From NCBI GenBank assembly GCA_964035015.1, contig OZ035997.1, positions 27,532,567-27,596,566 on the forward strand: a stretch of 64,000 nucleotides of DNA, given 5' to 3'. The notes under the pieces were generated by a model, which saw only the letters and a program-made list of their open reading frames with translations, was not told the origin of the DNA and did not search any database. This stretch comes from Corallium rubrum. Lineage: Eukaryota; Cnidaria; Anthozoa; Scleralcyonacea; Coralliidae. The stretch's first letter is position 1, and each line of letters begins with the position of its first letter. The position numbers and the translations under genes are program-made. Shown here piece after piece: positions 45,303 to 57,830 of this stretch.

Positions 45303-48300
45303 TAACGCGCGCTTCCAGACTCACATCAAATGACATATTGATTTGCCAACAAAATATTTTGAACACGCTAGACGGAAATTCTGTAAACGACATTAGATTC
45401 CTTGTAAAATTTCGCGTAGGACAGTGTACGAAACGAATGTTCAACTGTAAACAAAGTAATTTATTTATATTTTTTAATACGATCGTCACTTAGCGCGCCC
45501 TTGACGACTCAGATCAAATGAAACATTGACTTGCAAACAAAATATTTTTTGCACGATAGATGGAGATTCTGTAAACGGAATTACATTTCTTGTAAAATTC
45601 TGCATAGGACAGTCTACGAAACGAATGTTCAACTGTAAACAACGTAATTTATTTATATTTTTTAATATTATCGTCACTTAGCGCGCGCTTGTTGACTTAC
45701 ATCAAATGACACATTACTTTGCCAACAAAATATTTTCTGCACGGTAGACGGAGATTCTGTAAACGGCATTTGATTCCTTGCAAAATTCTGCATAGCACAA
45801 TCTACGAAACGAATGTTCAACTGTACACAAAGTAATTTATTTATATTTTTAAATATGATCGTCAGTTAGCGCGCGCTTCATGACTCAGATCAAATGACAC
45901 ATTAATTTGCCAACACAATATTTTCTGCACAGTAGACGGGGCTTCTGTAAACGGCAATAGATTCCTTCCAAAATTCTGCATAGCACAGTCTGCGAAACGA
46001 ATGTTCAACTGTAAACAAAGTAATTTATTTATATTTTTAAATATGATCGTCAGTTAGCGCGCGCTTCATGACTCACATCAAATGATACATTAATTTGCCA
46101 ACACAATATTTTCTGCATATAGTATACGGAGATTCTGTAAACGGCATTAGATTCCTTGTAAAATTCTGCATAGCACAGTCTACGAAACGAATGTTCAACT
46201 GCAAAAAAAGTAATTTATTTATATTTTTAAATATGATCGTCAGTTAGCGCGCGCTTCATGACTCGGATCAAATGACACATTAATTTGAAAACAAAATATT
46301 TTCTGCACGGTAGATGGAGATTCTGTAAACGGAATTACATTTCTTGTAAAATTCTGCATAGGACAGTCTACGAAACGAATGTTCAACTGTAAACAAAGTA
46401 ATTTATTTATATTTTTAAATATGATCGTCACTTAGCGCGCGCTTGTTGACTCAGATCAAATGACACTTTGATTTGAAAACAAAATATTTTCTGCGCGATA
46501 GACGGAGATTCTGTAAACGGCATTAGATTCTTTGTAAAATTCTGCATAGGACCGTATACGAAACGAATGTTCAACTGTAAACAAAGTAATTTATTTATAT
46601 TTTTAAATATGATCGTCACGTAGCGCGCGCTTGCTGACTCAGATCAAATAACACCTTGATTTGAAAACAAAATATTTTCTGCGCGATAGACGGAGATTCT
46701 GTAAACGGCATTAGATTCGTTGTAAAATTCTGCATAGGACAGTCTACGAAACGAATGTTCAACTGCAAAAAAAGTAATTTATTTATATTTTTAAATATGA
46801 TCGTCAGTTAGCGCGCGCTTCATGACTCGGATCAAATGACACATTAATTTGCCAACAAAACATTTTCTGCACGGTAGACGGAGATTCTGTAAACGGCATT
46901 AGATTCCTTCCAAAATTCTGCATAGCACAGTCTACGAAACGAATGTTCAACTGCAAAAAAGTAATTTATTTATATTTTTAAATATGATCGTCAGTTAGCG
47001 CGCGCTTCATGACTCGGATCAAATGACACATTAATTTGCCAACAAAATATTTTCTGCGCGGTAGACGGAGATTCTGTAAACGCCATTATATTCCTTATAA
47101 AATTCTGTATAGCACAGTCAACGAAACGAATGTCCACCTGCAAAAAAAGTAATTTATTTATATTTCTAAATATGATCGTCAGTTAGCGCGCGCTTGATGA
47201 CTCAGATGAAATGACGCGTTAATTTGCCAACACAATATTTTCTGCACTGTAGACGCGGATTCTGTAAACGGCATTAGATTCCTTTTAAAATTCTGCATAG
47301 CGCAGTCTACGAAACGAATGTTCAACTGTAAACAAAGTAATTTATTTATATTTTTAAATATGATCGTCACTTAGCGCGCGCTTGTTGACTCAGATCAAAT
47401 GACACATTGATTTGCCAAAAAAATAATTTCTGCACTGTAGATGGAGATTCTGTAAACCGCATTAGATTCCTTGTTAAATTCTGCATAGAGCAGTTTACGA
47501 AACGAATGTTCAACTGTAAACAACGTAATTTATTTATATTTTTTTAGTATCATCGTCACCTAGCGCGCGCTTGTTGACTCATATCGAATGACACATTGAT
47601 TTGCCAACACAATATTTTCTGCACGGTAGATGGAGATTCTATAACGGCATTAGATTCCTTTTAAAATTCTGTATAGCACAGTCAACGAAACGAATGTCCA
47701 CCTGCAAAAAAAGTAATTTATTTATATTTTTTTAATATCATCGTCACCTAGCGCGCGCTTGTTGACTCATATCGAATGACACATTAATTTGAAAACAAAA
47801 TATTTTCTGCACTGTAGATGGAGATTATGTAAACGGCATTAGATTCCTTGTAAAATTCTGTATAGCACAGTCAACGAAACGAATGTCCACCTGCAAAAAA
47901 AGTAATTTATTTATATTTTTAAATATGATCGTCAGTTAGCGCGCGCTTCATGACTCGGATCAAATGACACATTAATTTGCCAACAAAATATTTTCTGCAC
48001 GGTAGACGGAGATTCTGTAAACGCCATTAGATTCCTTGTAAAATTCTGTATAGCACAGTCAACGAAACGAATGTCCACCTGCAAAAAAAGTAATTTATTT
48101 ATATTTTTAAATATGATCGTCAGTTAGCGCGCGCTTCATGACTCGGATCAAATGACACATTAATTTGCCAACACAATATTTTCTGCACGGTAGACGGGGC
48201 TTCTGTAAACGGTATTAGATTTCTTCCAAAATTCTGCATAGCACAGTCTACGAAACGAATGTTCAACTGTAAACAAAGTAATTTATTTATATTTTTAAAT

Positions 48301-50840
48301 ATGATCGTCAGTTAGCGCGCGCTTCATGACTCACATCAAATGATACATTAATTTGCCAACACAATATTTTCTGCATAGTATACGGAGATTCTGTAAACGG
48401 CATTAGATTCCTTGTAAATTCTGCATAGCACAGTCTACGAAACGAATGTTCAACTGCAAAAAAAGTAATTTATTTATATTTTTAAATATGATCGTCAGTT
48501 AGCGCGCGCTTCATGACTCGAATCAAATGACACATTAATTTGAAAACAAAATATTTTCTGCACGGTAGATGGAGATTCTGTAAACGGAATTACATTTCTT
48601 GTAAAATTCTGCATAGGACAGTCTACGAAACGAATGTTCAACTGTAAACAAAGTAATTTATTTATATTTTTAAATATGATCGTCACGTAGCGCGCGCTTG
48701 TTGACTCAGATCAAATAACACCTTGATTTGAAAACAAAATATTTTCTGCGCGATAGACGGAGATTCTGCAAACGGCATTAGATTTGTTGTAAAATTCTGC
48801 ATAGGACAGTCTACGAAACGAATGTTCAACTGCAAAAAAAGTAATTTATTTATATTTTTAAATATGATCGTCAGTTAGCGCGCGCTTCATGACTCGGATC
48901 AAATGACACATTAATTTGCCAACAAAATATTTTCTGCACGGTAGACGGAGATTCTGTAAACGGCATTAGATTCCTTGTAAAATTCTGTATAGCACAGTCA
49001 ACGAAACGAATGTCCACCTGCAAAAAAAGGTAATTTATTTATATTTTTAAATATGATCGTCAGTTAGCGCGCGCTTCATGACTCGGATCAAATGACACAT
49101 TAATTTCCCAACACAATATTTTCTGCACAGTAGACGGGGCTTCTGTAAACGGCATTAGATTCCTTCCAAAATTCTGCATAGCACAGTCTACGAAACGAAT
49201 GTTCAACTGTAAACAAAGTAATGTATTTATATTTTTAAATATGATCGTCAGTTAGCGCGCGCTTCATGACTCACATCAAATGACACATTAATTTGCCAAC
49301 AAAATATTTTCTGCACGGTAGACGGAGATTCTGTATACGGCATTAGATTCTTTGAAAAATTCTGCATAGCACAATCCACGAAACGAATGTTCAACTGCAA
49401 AAAAAGTAATTTATTTATATTTCTAAATATGACCGTCAGTCAGCGCGCGCTTCATGACTCAGATCAAATGACACATTAATTTGAAAACAAAATATTTTTT
49501 GCACGGTAGATGGAGATTCTGTAAACGGCATTAGGTTCCTTGTAAAATTCTGCATAGCACAGTCTACGAAACGAATGTTCAACTGTAAACAAAGTAATTT
49601 ATTTATATTTTTAAATATGATCGTCACTTAGCGCGCGCTTGTTGACTCAAATCAAATGACACATTGATTTGCCAAAAAAATAATTTCTGCACTGTAGATG
49701 GAGATTCTGTAAAGGGCATTAGATTCCTCGTTAAATTCTGCATAGAACAATCTACGAAACGAATGTTCAACTGTAAACAACGTAATTTATTTATGTTTTT
49801 TAATATCATCGTCGCGCGCGCTTGTTGACTCATATCGAAGGACACATTGATTTGCCAACAAAGTATTTTCTACACGGTAGACGGAGATTCTGTAAAGGGC
49901 ATTAGATTCCTTGTTAAATTATGCATAGCACAGTGTACGAAACGATTGTTCAACTGCAAAAAAAAGTAATTTATTTATATTTTTAAATATGATCGTCAGT
50001 TAGCGCGCGCTTCATCACTCAGATGAAATGACAAATTATTTTGAAAACAAACTATTTTTTGCACGGTAGATGGAGATTCTGTAAACGGCATTAGATTCCC
50101 TGTAAAATTCTGCATAGCACAGTCTACGAAACGAATGTTCAACTGTAAACAAGGTAATTTATTTATATTTTTAAATATGATCATCAGTTAGCGCGCGATT
50201 CATGACTCAGATCAAATGACACATTAATTTGAAAACAAAATATTTTCTGCACGGTAGACGGAGATTCTGTAAACGGCATTAGTTTCCTTGTAAAAATCTG
50301 CATAGGACGGTCTACGAAACGAATGTTCAACTGCAAAAAAAGTAATTTATTTATATTTTTAAATATGATCGTCACTTAGCGCGCGCTTGTTGACTCAGAT
50401 CAAATGACACCTTGATTTGAAAACAAAATATTTTCCGCACGCTAGATGGAGATTCTGTAAACGGCGTTAGATTCCTTGTAAAATTCTGCATAGGACAGTC
50501 TACGAAACGAATGTTCAACTGCAAAAAAAGTAATTTATTTATATTTTTTTAATATGGTCGTCACTTAGCGCGCGCTTGTTGACTCATATCAAATGACACA
50601 TTGATTTGCCAACAAAATATTTTCTGCACTGTAGATGGAGATTCTGTAAACGGCATTAGATTCCTTGTAGAATTCTGCATAGGACAGTCTACGAAACGAA
50701 TGTTTAACTGTAAACAAAGTAATTTATTTATATTTTTTAATATCATCGTCACTGACCCGCGCACTTTATGACTCAGATCAAATGACACGTTGATTTGCAA
50801 ACAAAATATTTTCTGCACTGTAGACGGAGATTCTGTAAAC
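45303..50840 (-). repeat. 188-bp satellite array, about 29 monomers
   Basis: Head-to-tail monomers with fixed landmarks: TTAGCGCGCGCTT, ATCAAATGACACATT, CAAAATATTTTCTGCAC, GGAGATTCTGTAAACGGCATT, CTACGAAACGAATGTTCAAC, AAGTAATTTATTTATATTTT. Spacing is 188 bases. Variant monomers recur in order with an offset of about 2.26 kb (12 units), for example ATATAGTATACGGAG near 46117 and ATAGTATACGGAG near 48375. This indicates higher-order duplication. In many monomers a minus-strand frame of 63 codons starts in one unit and ends four bases into the next with ATGA overlap. 188 is not a multiple of three, so a continuous repeat protein is impossible. Confidence 0.95.
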
Positions 50841-51564
50841 GGTCCGATTTGGTAAGTTAATTGGCGTAGTAATTTTTCTAAAAAAACGTTGTCTAAGTCG
50901 AGAAAATCAAAGCTAAATTTTATGTAAATCAAAGCATTCTGTATGACATATACAGACACTCATTAAACATGGATTTTCTTTGTGTTTTCCTCATGAATTA
51001 TTATGACCTGGTTCGTATAGCGTATTTAACCAAGATGTGCCCTACTATAATACATTTTTTATATGGTAGCAATATACATAGCACACGATTGCGCCTTTTA
51101 TACCTTTCCTTGTAACTATTATATAGGATGCAGCATTAAAGCTCTTGTATTTTGAATCCCAGGCATAATGATAAGAGGATTTTCACAGCTAAGCTATATT
51201 AAATATCTTTTCCGGCATTTTCCGCCACTTAGTCTTAAGTTCAGAAGGCTCGATTCGATTAATCAAATATGAATTGTGAAATTATGTCTTACGAATTCGG
51301 ACCAATGACCAGAAAATCCTAATGTGTCAAACACATATAAATGTCAGTAACGACCTGTACTAAGGAGTAAGGTAAAGTATTCCTTGGGAGTCTGCAACAT
51401 TTCGGACATATCTTGGCAAATTGAACCGGCGACAAAAATTACGCAGCCACTTCACTATAATCACAATAGTTATAGCACGTCCTTGTGTAATACACGTGAT
51501 TTCTGCAGTGTGTCAATCGGTTGACCGAAACCTTCTATACAATGTATAACATATATGACAAATT
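50841..51564. other. Central spacer between the inverted satellite arrays
   Basis: About 720 bases of non-repeated sequence at the centre of symmetry. No transposase frame or RNA gene was recognised. The minus-strand frame entering from the satellite (50561-50959) is a run-on. Confidence 0.6.
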
Positions 51565-52681
51565 ATTAGAAATAAATTACTTTGTTTAGAGTTGAACATT
51601 CGTTTCGTAGACTGTGCTATGCAGAATGTTACAAGGAATCTAATGCCGTTTACAGAATCTCCATCTACCGTGCAGAAAATATTTTGTTTTCAAATTAATG
51701 TGTCATTTGATCTGAGTCATGAAGCGCGCGCTAACTGATGATCATATTTAAAAATATAAATAAATTACTTTTTTTGCAGTTGAACATTCGTTTCGTAGAC
51801 TGTGCTATGCAGAATTTTGCAAGGAATCCAATGCCGTTTACAGAATCTCCGTATACTATATGCAGAAAATATTTTGTTGGCAAATTAATGTGTCATTTGA
51901 TGTAAGTCAACAAGCGCGCGCTAGGTGACGATGATATTAAAAAATATAAATAAATTACTTTTTTTACAGTTGAACATTCGTTTCGTAGACTGTCCTATGC
52001 AGAATTTAACAAGGAATCTAATGCCGTTTACAGAATCCCCATCTACAGTGCAGAAAATATTTTTTTGGCAAATCAATGTGTCATTTGATCTGAGTCGTCA
52101 TGCGCGCGCTAAGTGATATTCATATTAAAAAATATAAATAAATTACTTTGTTTACAGTTGAAGATTTGTTTCGTAGACTGTCCTATGCTGAATTTTACAA
52201 CGAATCTAATGCCGTTTACAGAATCTCCGTCTATCGCGCGGAAAATATTTTGTTTTCAAATCAAGGTGTCATTTGATTTGAGTCAACAAGCGCGCGCTAA
52301 GTGACGATCATATTTAAACATATAAATAAATTACTTTTTTTGCAGTTGAACATTCGTTTCGTAGACTGTCCTATGCAGAATTTTACAAGGAATCTAATGC
52401 CGTTTACAGAATCTCCATCTATCGTGCAAAAAATATTTTGTTTGCAAAGCAATGTGTCATTTGATCTGAGTCATCAAGGGCGCGCTAAGTGACGATCATA
52501 TTAAAAAAATATAAATAAATTACTTTGTTTACAGTTGAACATTCGTTTCGTAGACTGTTCTATGCAGAATTTTACAAGGAATCTAATGCCGTTTACAGAA
52601 TCTCCGTCTAGCGTGTTCAAAATATTTTGTTGGCAAATCAATATGTCATTTGATGTGAGTCAGCAAGCGCACGTTACAAAA
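51565..52681 (+). repeat. 188-bp satellite array, inverted, about six monomers
   Basis: The same monomer as 45303-50840 on the opposite strand (GTTGAACATTCGTTTCGTAGAC, GTTTACAGAATCTCC, AATATTTTGTTTTCAAAT, AAGCGCGCGCTAA). The outermost unit, with GTTCAAAATATTTTG, matches the outermost unit of the left array, so the arrays share an origin but differ about five-fold in copy number. Confidence 0.95.
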
Positions 52682-53409
52682 TAAATGTTCAGAAAATTTA
52701 GAAAAATAATGGAAATCACATATTTAATATCACTAGACGCAGAATTGTATAAGGAATCGAACGGTATATTTGCATTCGCTATCTACCGAGGAGAAAATTA
52801 TTTAGATAGAGCACGGCTTGTTTGTTATTAAATCTTAATAGATTATTAATATGGAGTGAGTGATATTAAGTCTATTAAAGCCTAGCATTCTTAAGACATA
52901 ATTTTACTTGAAGAAACGTGGTTTGTACTAACGTAAATGTCCTAAATTATCGATGGTGAATGATTATTTTGTGTTAAAGTTAGATTGAACGAGTTAAAAG
53001 ACCTGCGAAACATTAGTCTTCGAAGCCAGACTGCTGCTCGGCTGCGCCCCCCTGGAAGCGCCATTGCGAAACATCGCTGAGCCGAATTGGCAGCTATCTT
53101 AATTGGCAGTGAATTGGCAGCTGGCGAATTGGCAGCTAACTTCACGGGGTTGCGCAAAGACCGCGCGCTTGCATTTTTCATCCCTTAGTGTCCCCATGTG
53201 TACCACATGCTCCCTAACCCCTAACGAAAAACGTCATGTAAGAATGAGTGAAAATGTCATATACTAATCAAAATAGCTCTCGAGACGGACATTAAGAAAT
53301 ACTAAATAAGAATGAGTGAAAATGCTCATATTACTAATCAAAATAACTCTCGAGAACTCTCGTTACGGACATTACGGAATATTAAAAAAAGCATCTGCGG
53401 AGGAGAGTG
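52682..53409 (-). repeat. Right terminal inverted repeat
   Basis: Complement of 39898-40508 plus 43644-43672 plus 45047-45302, without the left-arm insertions. It has its own extra segment of about 50 bases near 53175-53225. The intact insertion sites it preserves are the empty-site controls for the left arm. Confidence 0.9.
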
Positions 53410-53418
53410 GCCTAATAA
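53410..53418 (+). repeat. Right 9-bp target duplication
   Basis: GCCTAATAA, identical to 39889-39897, directly after the terminal GGAGGAGAGTG. Confidence 0.9.
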
Positions 53419-53779
53419 GGATAAAGTGAAAACTATTTTCTGCTATATCCCGCTGATTTGTAATTAGCAATCATTCTCAACTTCCCTCGTGGTCGTCGTG
53501 GTGTTTTGTATCTTTTATTATATTTGCCCATATTGTTTATTTATTTTACATGCTTTTTTTTAGTATTGTATAGGGCTAGAGGCCTACTAGAAATCTGAAA
53601 AGACCTTTAATTAAGACCCCTAGTTAAACAATGTTTTATATCTATACCTGTATTTTCTAATTACATGATCATATAGTTATTTAAAAGAAGAGAAAAGTAA
53701 AGAAAACTTTATCTATATTTACAATTGATAGAGAAGTGAGAAAAGAAAGTTAAAGAAGATTAAAAAGCATACTGTATAT
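53419..53779. other. Non-coding stretch
   Basis: AT-rich. Part of it may be the 3' untranslated region of the minus-strand LINE that follows; no clear tail was identified. Confidence 0.4.
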
Positions 53780-54965
53780 ATAATGACCTACAGTGTACTA
53801 AAATCTGGCAACGCAAATTGCAATTTAAAGCACATTATGTTGCCAGACTTTGAACAAACAAAACTATTTAAATACAAAATAGATAGTAAGGAAACTGTGT
53901 CGTATATTACATTGTGCAGTTGATTAATTATGTTGCATTTGTGAGAAATGTTTTTTAGTTTACTTTTTAAAAATGTTATAGGATTTTATATTTTTTAAAT
54001 TAGGTTCCAGACCATTCCAAATATCGACTCCTTTGTTAGAAAGAGTGTGTTTTACATAATTCGTTCTTTTATAAGGTGACTTATCAAGTTGTGCTGCATT
54101 TCTTGTGTTATGTTGATGAATTTGATTATTTGTTACAATATAATTGTGAAAACGTCTGGTAAATTTTTAACATAATGGTATCGAAACATAAATAAAGCAG
54201 TCAAATAATCACTAATTTTATAAATGTCTAATATTTGTAAGTCTCTAAAAATTGGTTCACTATTTCCAAATAAGACTTAAGTGTCATTAGACGTACAATT
54301 TTTTTTTGAATATTCATTAATTTATGAATTCGTTTTTTGTACGTATTACCCCATATTAAATTGCCGTAGATTAGATATGGATAGACTAATGCATAATAAA
54401 TTAGTTTAAGATAATTCAAATTGTAAAATGTCGTATTTTGGCAATCACCCCAGTAGATCTAATAACTTTCTTTGATATTAAATCTAAGTGGTCATTCCAT
54501 GTCAAACATTCATCAATAATAATACCTAAAAATGTTGTACTTCTAACTTGTTTAATGTTTTCATTGTTTATTGAAATTTCTATCTTTTGTTTTGGTTTCT
54601 TCTTACAAGATCTAAATAAAATAGACTTTGTTTTTGAAGTATTAATGGACAACTTATTAGTATTTAACCAATCAGCTATTTTATTAATTTCTGTTTGTAT
54701 AGTCCTATTTAGAGTTTTAAGACAGTTGCTACTATAAAATATGTTTGTGTCATCTGCAAATAATATAATTGAAATTATCTTACTGCAATTTTGGATAACA
54801 TTTATGTACAGAAGAAATAAAAGTGGTCCTAAAATTGATCCTTGAGGAACACCAGTTGTAATTGTCATTTCTTTTGACCTTACTTGGTTGTACTTAATCT
54901 CACGATTTGTTACCGTTTCCTTGTCTATAGTGAACCTATTTCCCCATTTTATTTTAATATATAAT
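53780..54965 (-). pseudogene. LINE reverse transcriptase fragment with FADD motif
   Basis: Read on the minus strand, the frames give GVPQGSILGPLLFLLYIN (block 4), ILFADDTNIFYS (catalytic palm), NKLSINTSKTK, FLGIIIDECLTWNDHL, then after frame changes YALVYPYLIYGNLIWGN and HTLSNKGVDIWNGL. This is the standard order of a CR1/L2/Jockey-type reverse transcriptase from the palm to the C-terminus. The 5' part (endonuclease, fingers) is missing beyond about 54965, and at least two frameshifts or stops (near 54420 and 54230) break it. It lies just outside the 13.5-kb element. Confidence 0.8.
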
Positions 54966-55765
54966 TATAAGCACAAAATATGAAAGCAATTCACTAACAA
55001 CAACGATGAATGTTGTTGCTGGTAGTAATGCGGTGATGTTGTCATTTTAAATCAGAGAAGAAGGTCGAAGGCAATTGAAATACGCTGGCTGATTGGCGAG
55101 AGCATTTGCGGCACGGGGGCTGTTATTAATGCAAATGTAGTACTATTTCATGATTGTTCGTATACATAAATACATGCCATTGCACCACCCGGAAAACTAA
55201 GACCTATATTTCGCAATATGCCCACCGAAAAAATATATTACAGGAAACATATCGACGACGACGGCGGTGGCGACGGCGACGACGACGACGATGAAATAAC
55301 ACACCGCCAAAATGGCATGAGCCGTAGCCTCATCTTAGAGGGAAAATATACCTAACGGAAACCGCAAGTCCAAAAGGGAACTCCAAATACACCCTAAGCG
55401 AGAGATTTTACACTTAAATTCCTCATTCTAAGTTTAAAAAAAATATTTTCTTCCACACATTTTACTCTAGGGTCGTGTTTACGTTTTGCAACAATGGCGG
55501 ACGCTACCAGTTTTCTGCCGTCCACAGCCTCCCTCGTTAGCAACAAAGTCAGAGGGTCCCGTAGATTATTTTACAGAACCAGGGATCGGGTCATTGGTGT
55601 TAATGATGTCCTCGTCAACTGCGAAATACGGCAATGTGGAAACTTAGCAACGCTAAATCAAAAGCGCTTTGAGTCTCATCAAAAGCGTCCACCCGTTCTC
55701 TCGCTACTAAAATCGAAATAACAAACTAGTTTCCAGTACTTTTCCCACGCGGTTAAGGAAACTCG
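54966..55765. other. Non-coding stretch with a short GAC-rich run
   Basis: ACGACGACGGCGGTGGCGACGGCGACGACG at 55253-55290 is a trinucleotide-rich patch. A frame at 55494-55721 starts ATGGCGGACGCTACC after GCAACA and gives 75 residues without a known domain, hydrophobic segment or splice support. I cannot say whether it is a gene. Confidence 0.35.
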
Positions 55766-57168
55766 CCCCCGGGAAATTAGCCCTCTCGTCCTTGCGACCC
55801 TCGGGCTCCTGTATTCAATTACTCTTGGCCTTTGTGTGACCTTTTAATTAACTTTATATTGTTATCTTATCTGTATAAATAATATTTAGTTAAGTAAACA
55901 AGTAATTTACTTTAGAAAACGATTCTTTGGAGATAGGATTCTTTGACCACGAGCTTATTAAAACTTCAGTGAACGGATACTACGGGTAAAAGTCCGTGGC
56001 AAAAAAGTCCTGCACGTACCCGCAAAGCCGGGTTTTACATTCTCGATTTTGCCGACACATTTGTTTATAGAAAAAGATTGCTAACAATTTCGGAACTACG
56101 CATTGTTGAAATACATCGGGTACGTATGTTGTTAGAAATTTTATAAGCTTTCATTTGGTATATAATTCAAATTTTAGTGTTACCTGTAACTTTTTAAAAT
56201 GTTCAAAATGTTCTCACCATTGTTCGTAAAATAAGAGTTATTTATTATATGGCACAAGTTACTTCCGTTGAAATCGTGTGTTCTCATTGGCCGAGACGTG
56301 TCACGTGCTGGTCTATTATTTTCCGTAATCGACCGGTCGATTACGGATATTGTCAGCCATGTTGTTTGCAACAAAACAACGAAAGAAAACCGCAAGAATT
56401 TTGTGAATTCAACAACCTGAGGACTAAATTATGTATGATTGGGACGAGAGCAATCTGGAAGCGAGTTTAGGAGTCCGAAACAGGGTTGCCAGTTTGGAAA
56501 CAGGGTAAGCCAGATTTCTCTAATTTGGCTTGTTTTTACAAGGTTTGGCTTGATATTCATGATGAACCTCAGATATTTCAAATATGAAAGGAGTGGAAAA
56601 GTTTGCAGATTTCTAGTTTGAAGATTTCAAGTAGAAAAACGTTTTTGGTGCAAATTAGTAGTCATACGGATTCATACCTTTTGAACATATGAAAAGATAA
56701 TAAAACTTTTATGGTCAATGGTGAGAATATTTTGAACATTTTAAAAAGTTTCAGGTAACACTAAAATTTGAACTATACACCGAATGAAAGCTTATAAAAT
56801 TTCTAACAACATACGTACTCGATGTATTTCAACAATGCGTAGTTCCGAAATTTTTAGCCATCTTTCTCTGTAAACAAGTATGTCGGCATCATCGAGAAAT
56901 GTAAAACTCAGCTTCGTGAGTAAAGGACTTTTTTGGCACGGACTTTTACCCGTAGTATCCGCATACTGAAGTTTTAATAACCTCGTGGTCAAAGAATTTT
57001 ATCTCCAAAGAATCGTTTTCTAAAGTAAATTACTTATTTACTTAACTATATATTATTTATATATATAGATAACAATATGAAGTTAATTAAAAGGTCACAA
57101 GAAGGCCAAGAGTAATTGACTACAGGAGCCCGAGGGTCGTAAGGACGAGAGGGATAATTTCCCGGGGG
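55766..57168. mobile_element. 1.4-kb foldback element with 460-bp arms
   Basis: Left arm 55766-56225 and right arm 56705-57168 are imperfect inverted repeats. The ends are GCCCCCGGGAAATTA and its near-complement. Internal pairs include ACGATTCTTTGGAGAT, GGATACTACGGGTAAAAGTC and TAGAAATTTTATAAGCTTTC. The loop of about 480 bases has short frames only. No transposase. Confidence 0.8.
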
Positions 57169-57207
57169 CACTTACTTTCAAAATGACCGACTGGCGCATG
57201 CGCATAA

Positions 57208-57735
57208 AAATAATGCGACACTTTTCCGCGAGTCGGACGTCTGGTTCAATACAGTCTCTCGTTCCGTATGATGATATATAACATACAACCCAACACGCGT
57301 GTATGATGCATTTCATCATATATGTGCATGTTTTTTTAATAAAGAGGTTATTAATGAAACCCTTCCCCCCCCCCCCCGAACCCCCTAACCCTAATCTCAA
57401 AAATGTGAATTTCCCGGGGGAAACCCTAACCCTAATCTCAAAAATGTGAATTTCCCGGGGGGCAACCCTAACCCTAACTTGAAAAGTGTCGGGGACTTTT
57501 CCGCGAGTTGGACGTCTGGTTCAATACAGTCTCTCGTTCCGTATGATGATATATAACATACAACCCAACACGCGTGTATGATGCATTTCATCATACATGT
57601 GCATGTTTTTTTAATAAAGAGGTCATTAATGAAACCCTCCCCCCCCCCCAACCCCTAACCCTAATCTACAAAATGTGGATTTCCCGGGGGGAACCCTAAC
57701 CCCAACTTGAAAAGTGTCGGGGAGTTTTTTTGTGT
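57208..57735. repeat. 275-bp tandem duplication with poly-C and CCCTAA motifs
   Basis: CTTTTCCGCGAGT, GGACGTCTGGTTCAATACAG and CAACACGCGTGTATGATGC occur twice with an offset of about 275 bases. Each unit ends in a C-run, CCCTAACCCTAA and AATTTCCCGGGGG. The last motif matches the end of the adjacent foldback element. Duplicate minus-strand frames are non-coding by composition. Confidence 0.8.
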
Positions 57736-57747
57736 GAAGAGTTCAAA

Positions 57748-57830
57748 GTTTTAGCGGTCAACAATTGAAAACTTATTGCCCGAGCAGGCAATAAGTTCTC
57801 AATTATTGCCCGCACGGTAGACATTGAAAT
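57748..57830. repeat. Short hairpin (ACTTATTGCCCG)
   Basis: AATTGAAAACTTATTGCC pairs with GGCAATAAGTTCTCAATT across CGAGCA, a tight hairpin; a third TTATTGCCCG copy follows. Confidence 0.6.

Larger units (their letters stand above)
39898..53409. mobile_element. 13.5-kb terminal-inverted-repeat element carrying inverted satellite arrays
   Basis: The left terminus CACTCTCCTCC and right terminus GGAGGAGAGTG are inverted and enclosed by an exact 9-bp duplication, GCCTAATAA. Inward from each end the sequence matches its opposite for about 0.7-0.9 kb once later insertions are set aside, then turns into opposed arrays of a 188-bp satellite around a spacer of about 720 bases. A 9-bp duplication plus long terminal repeats fits Mutator-like elements best, but no transposase is present, so the superfamily is inference. 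Later insertions, all in the left arm: twin TTAA elements (40176-40380), TA-flanked inverted elements (40509-43643) and a LINE (43673-45046). Their absence from the right arm proves they came after the element was formed. Confidence 0.85.

Noticed and set aside
45303-52681. CRISPR-like array
   Set aside because: Monomers are 188 bases, repeated throughout with no unique spacers, in a eukaryotic setting; this is a satellite.
55494-55721. 75-residue frame starting ATGGCGGACGCTACC as a gene
   Set aside because: No domain, no intron signals and no paralogue; left as an uncertain mention only.
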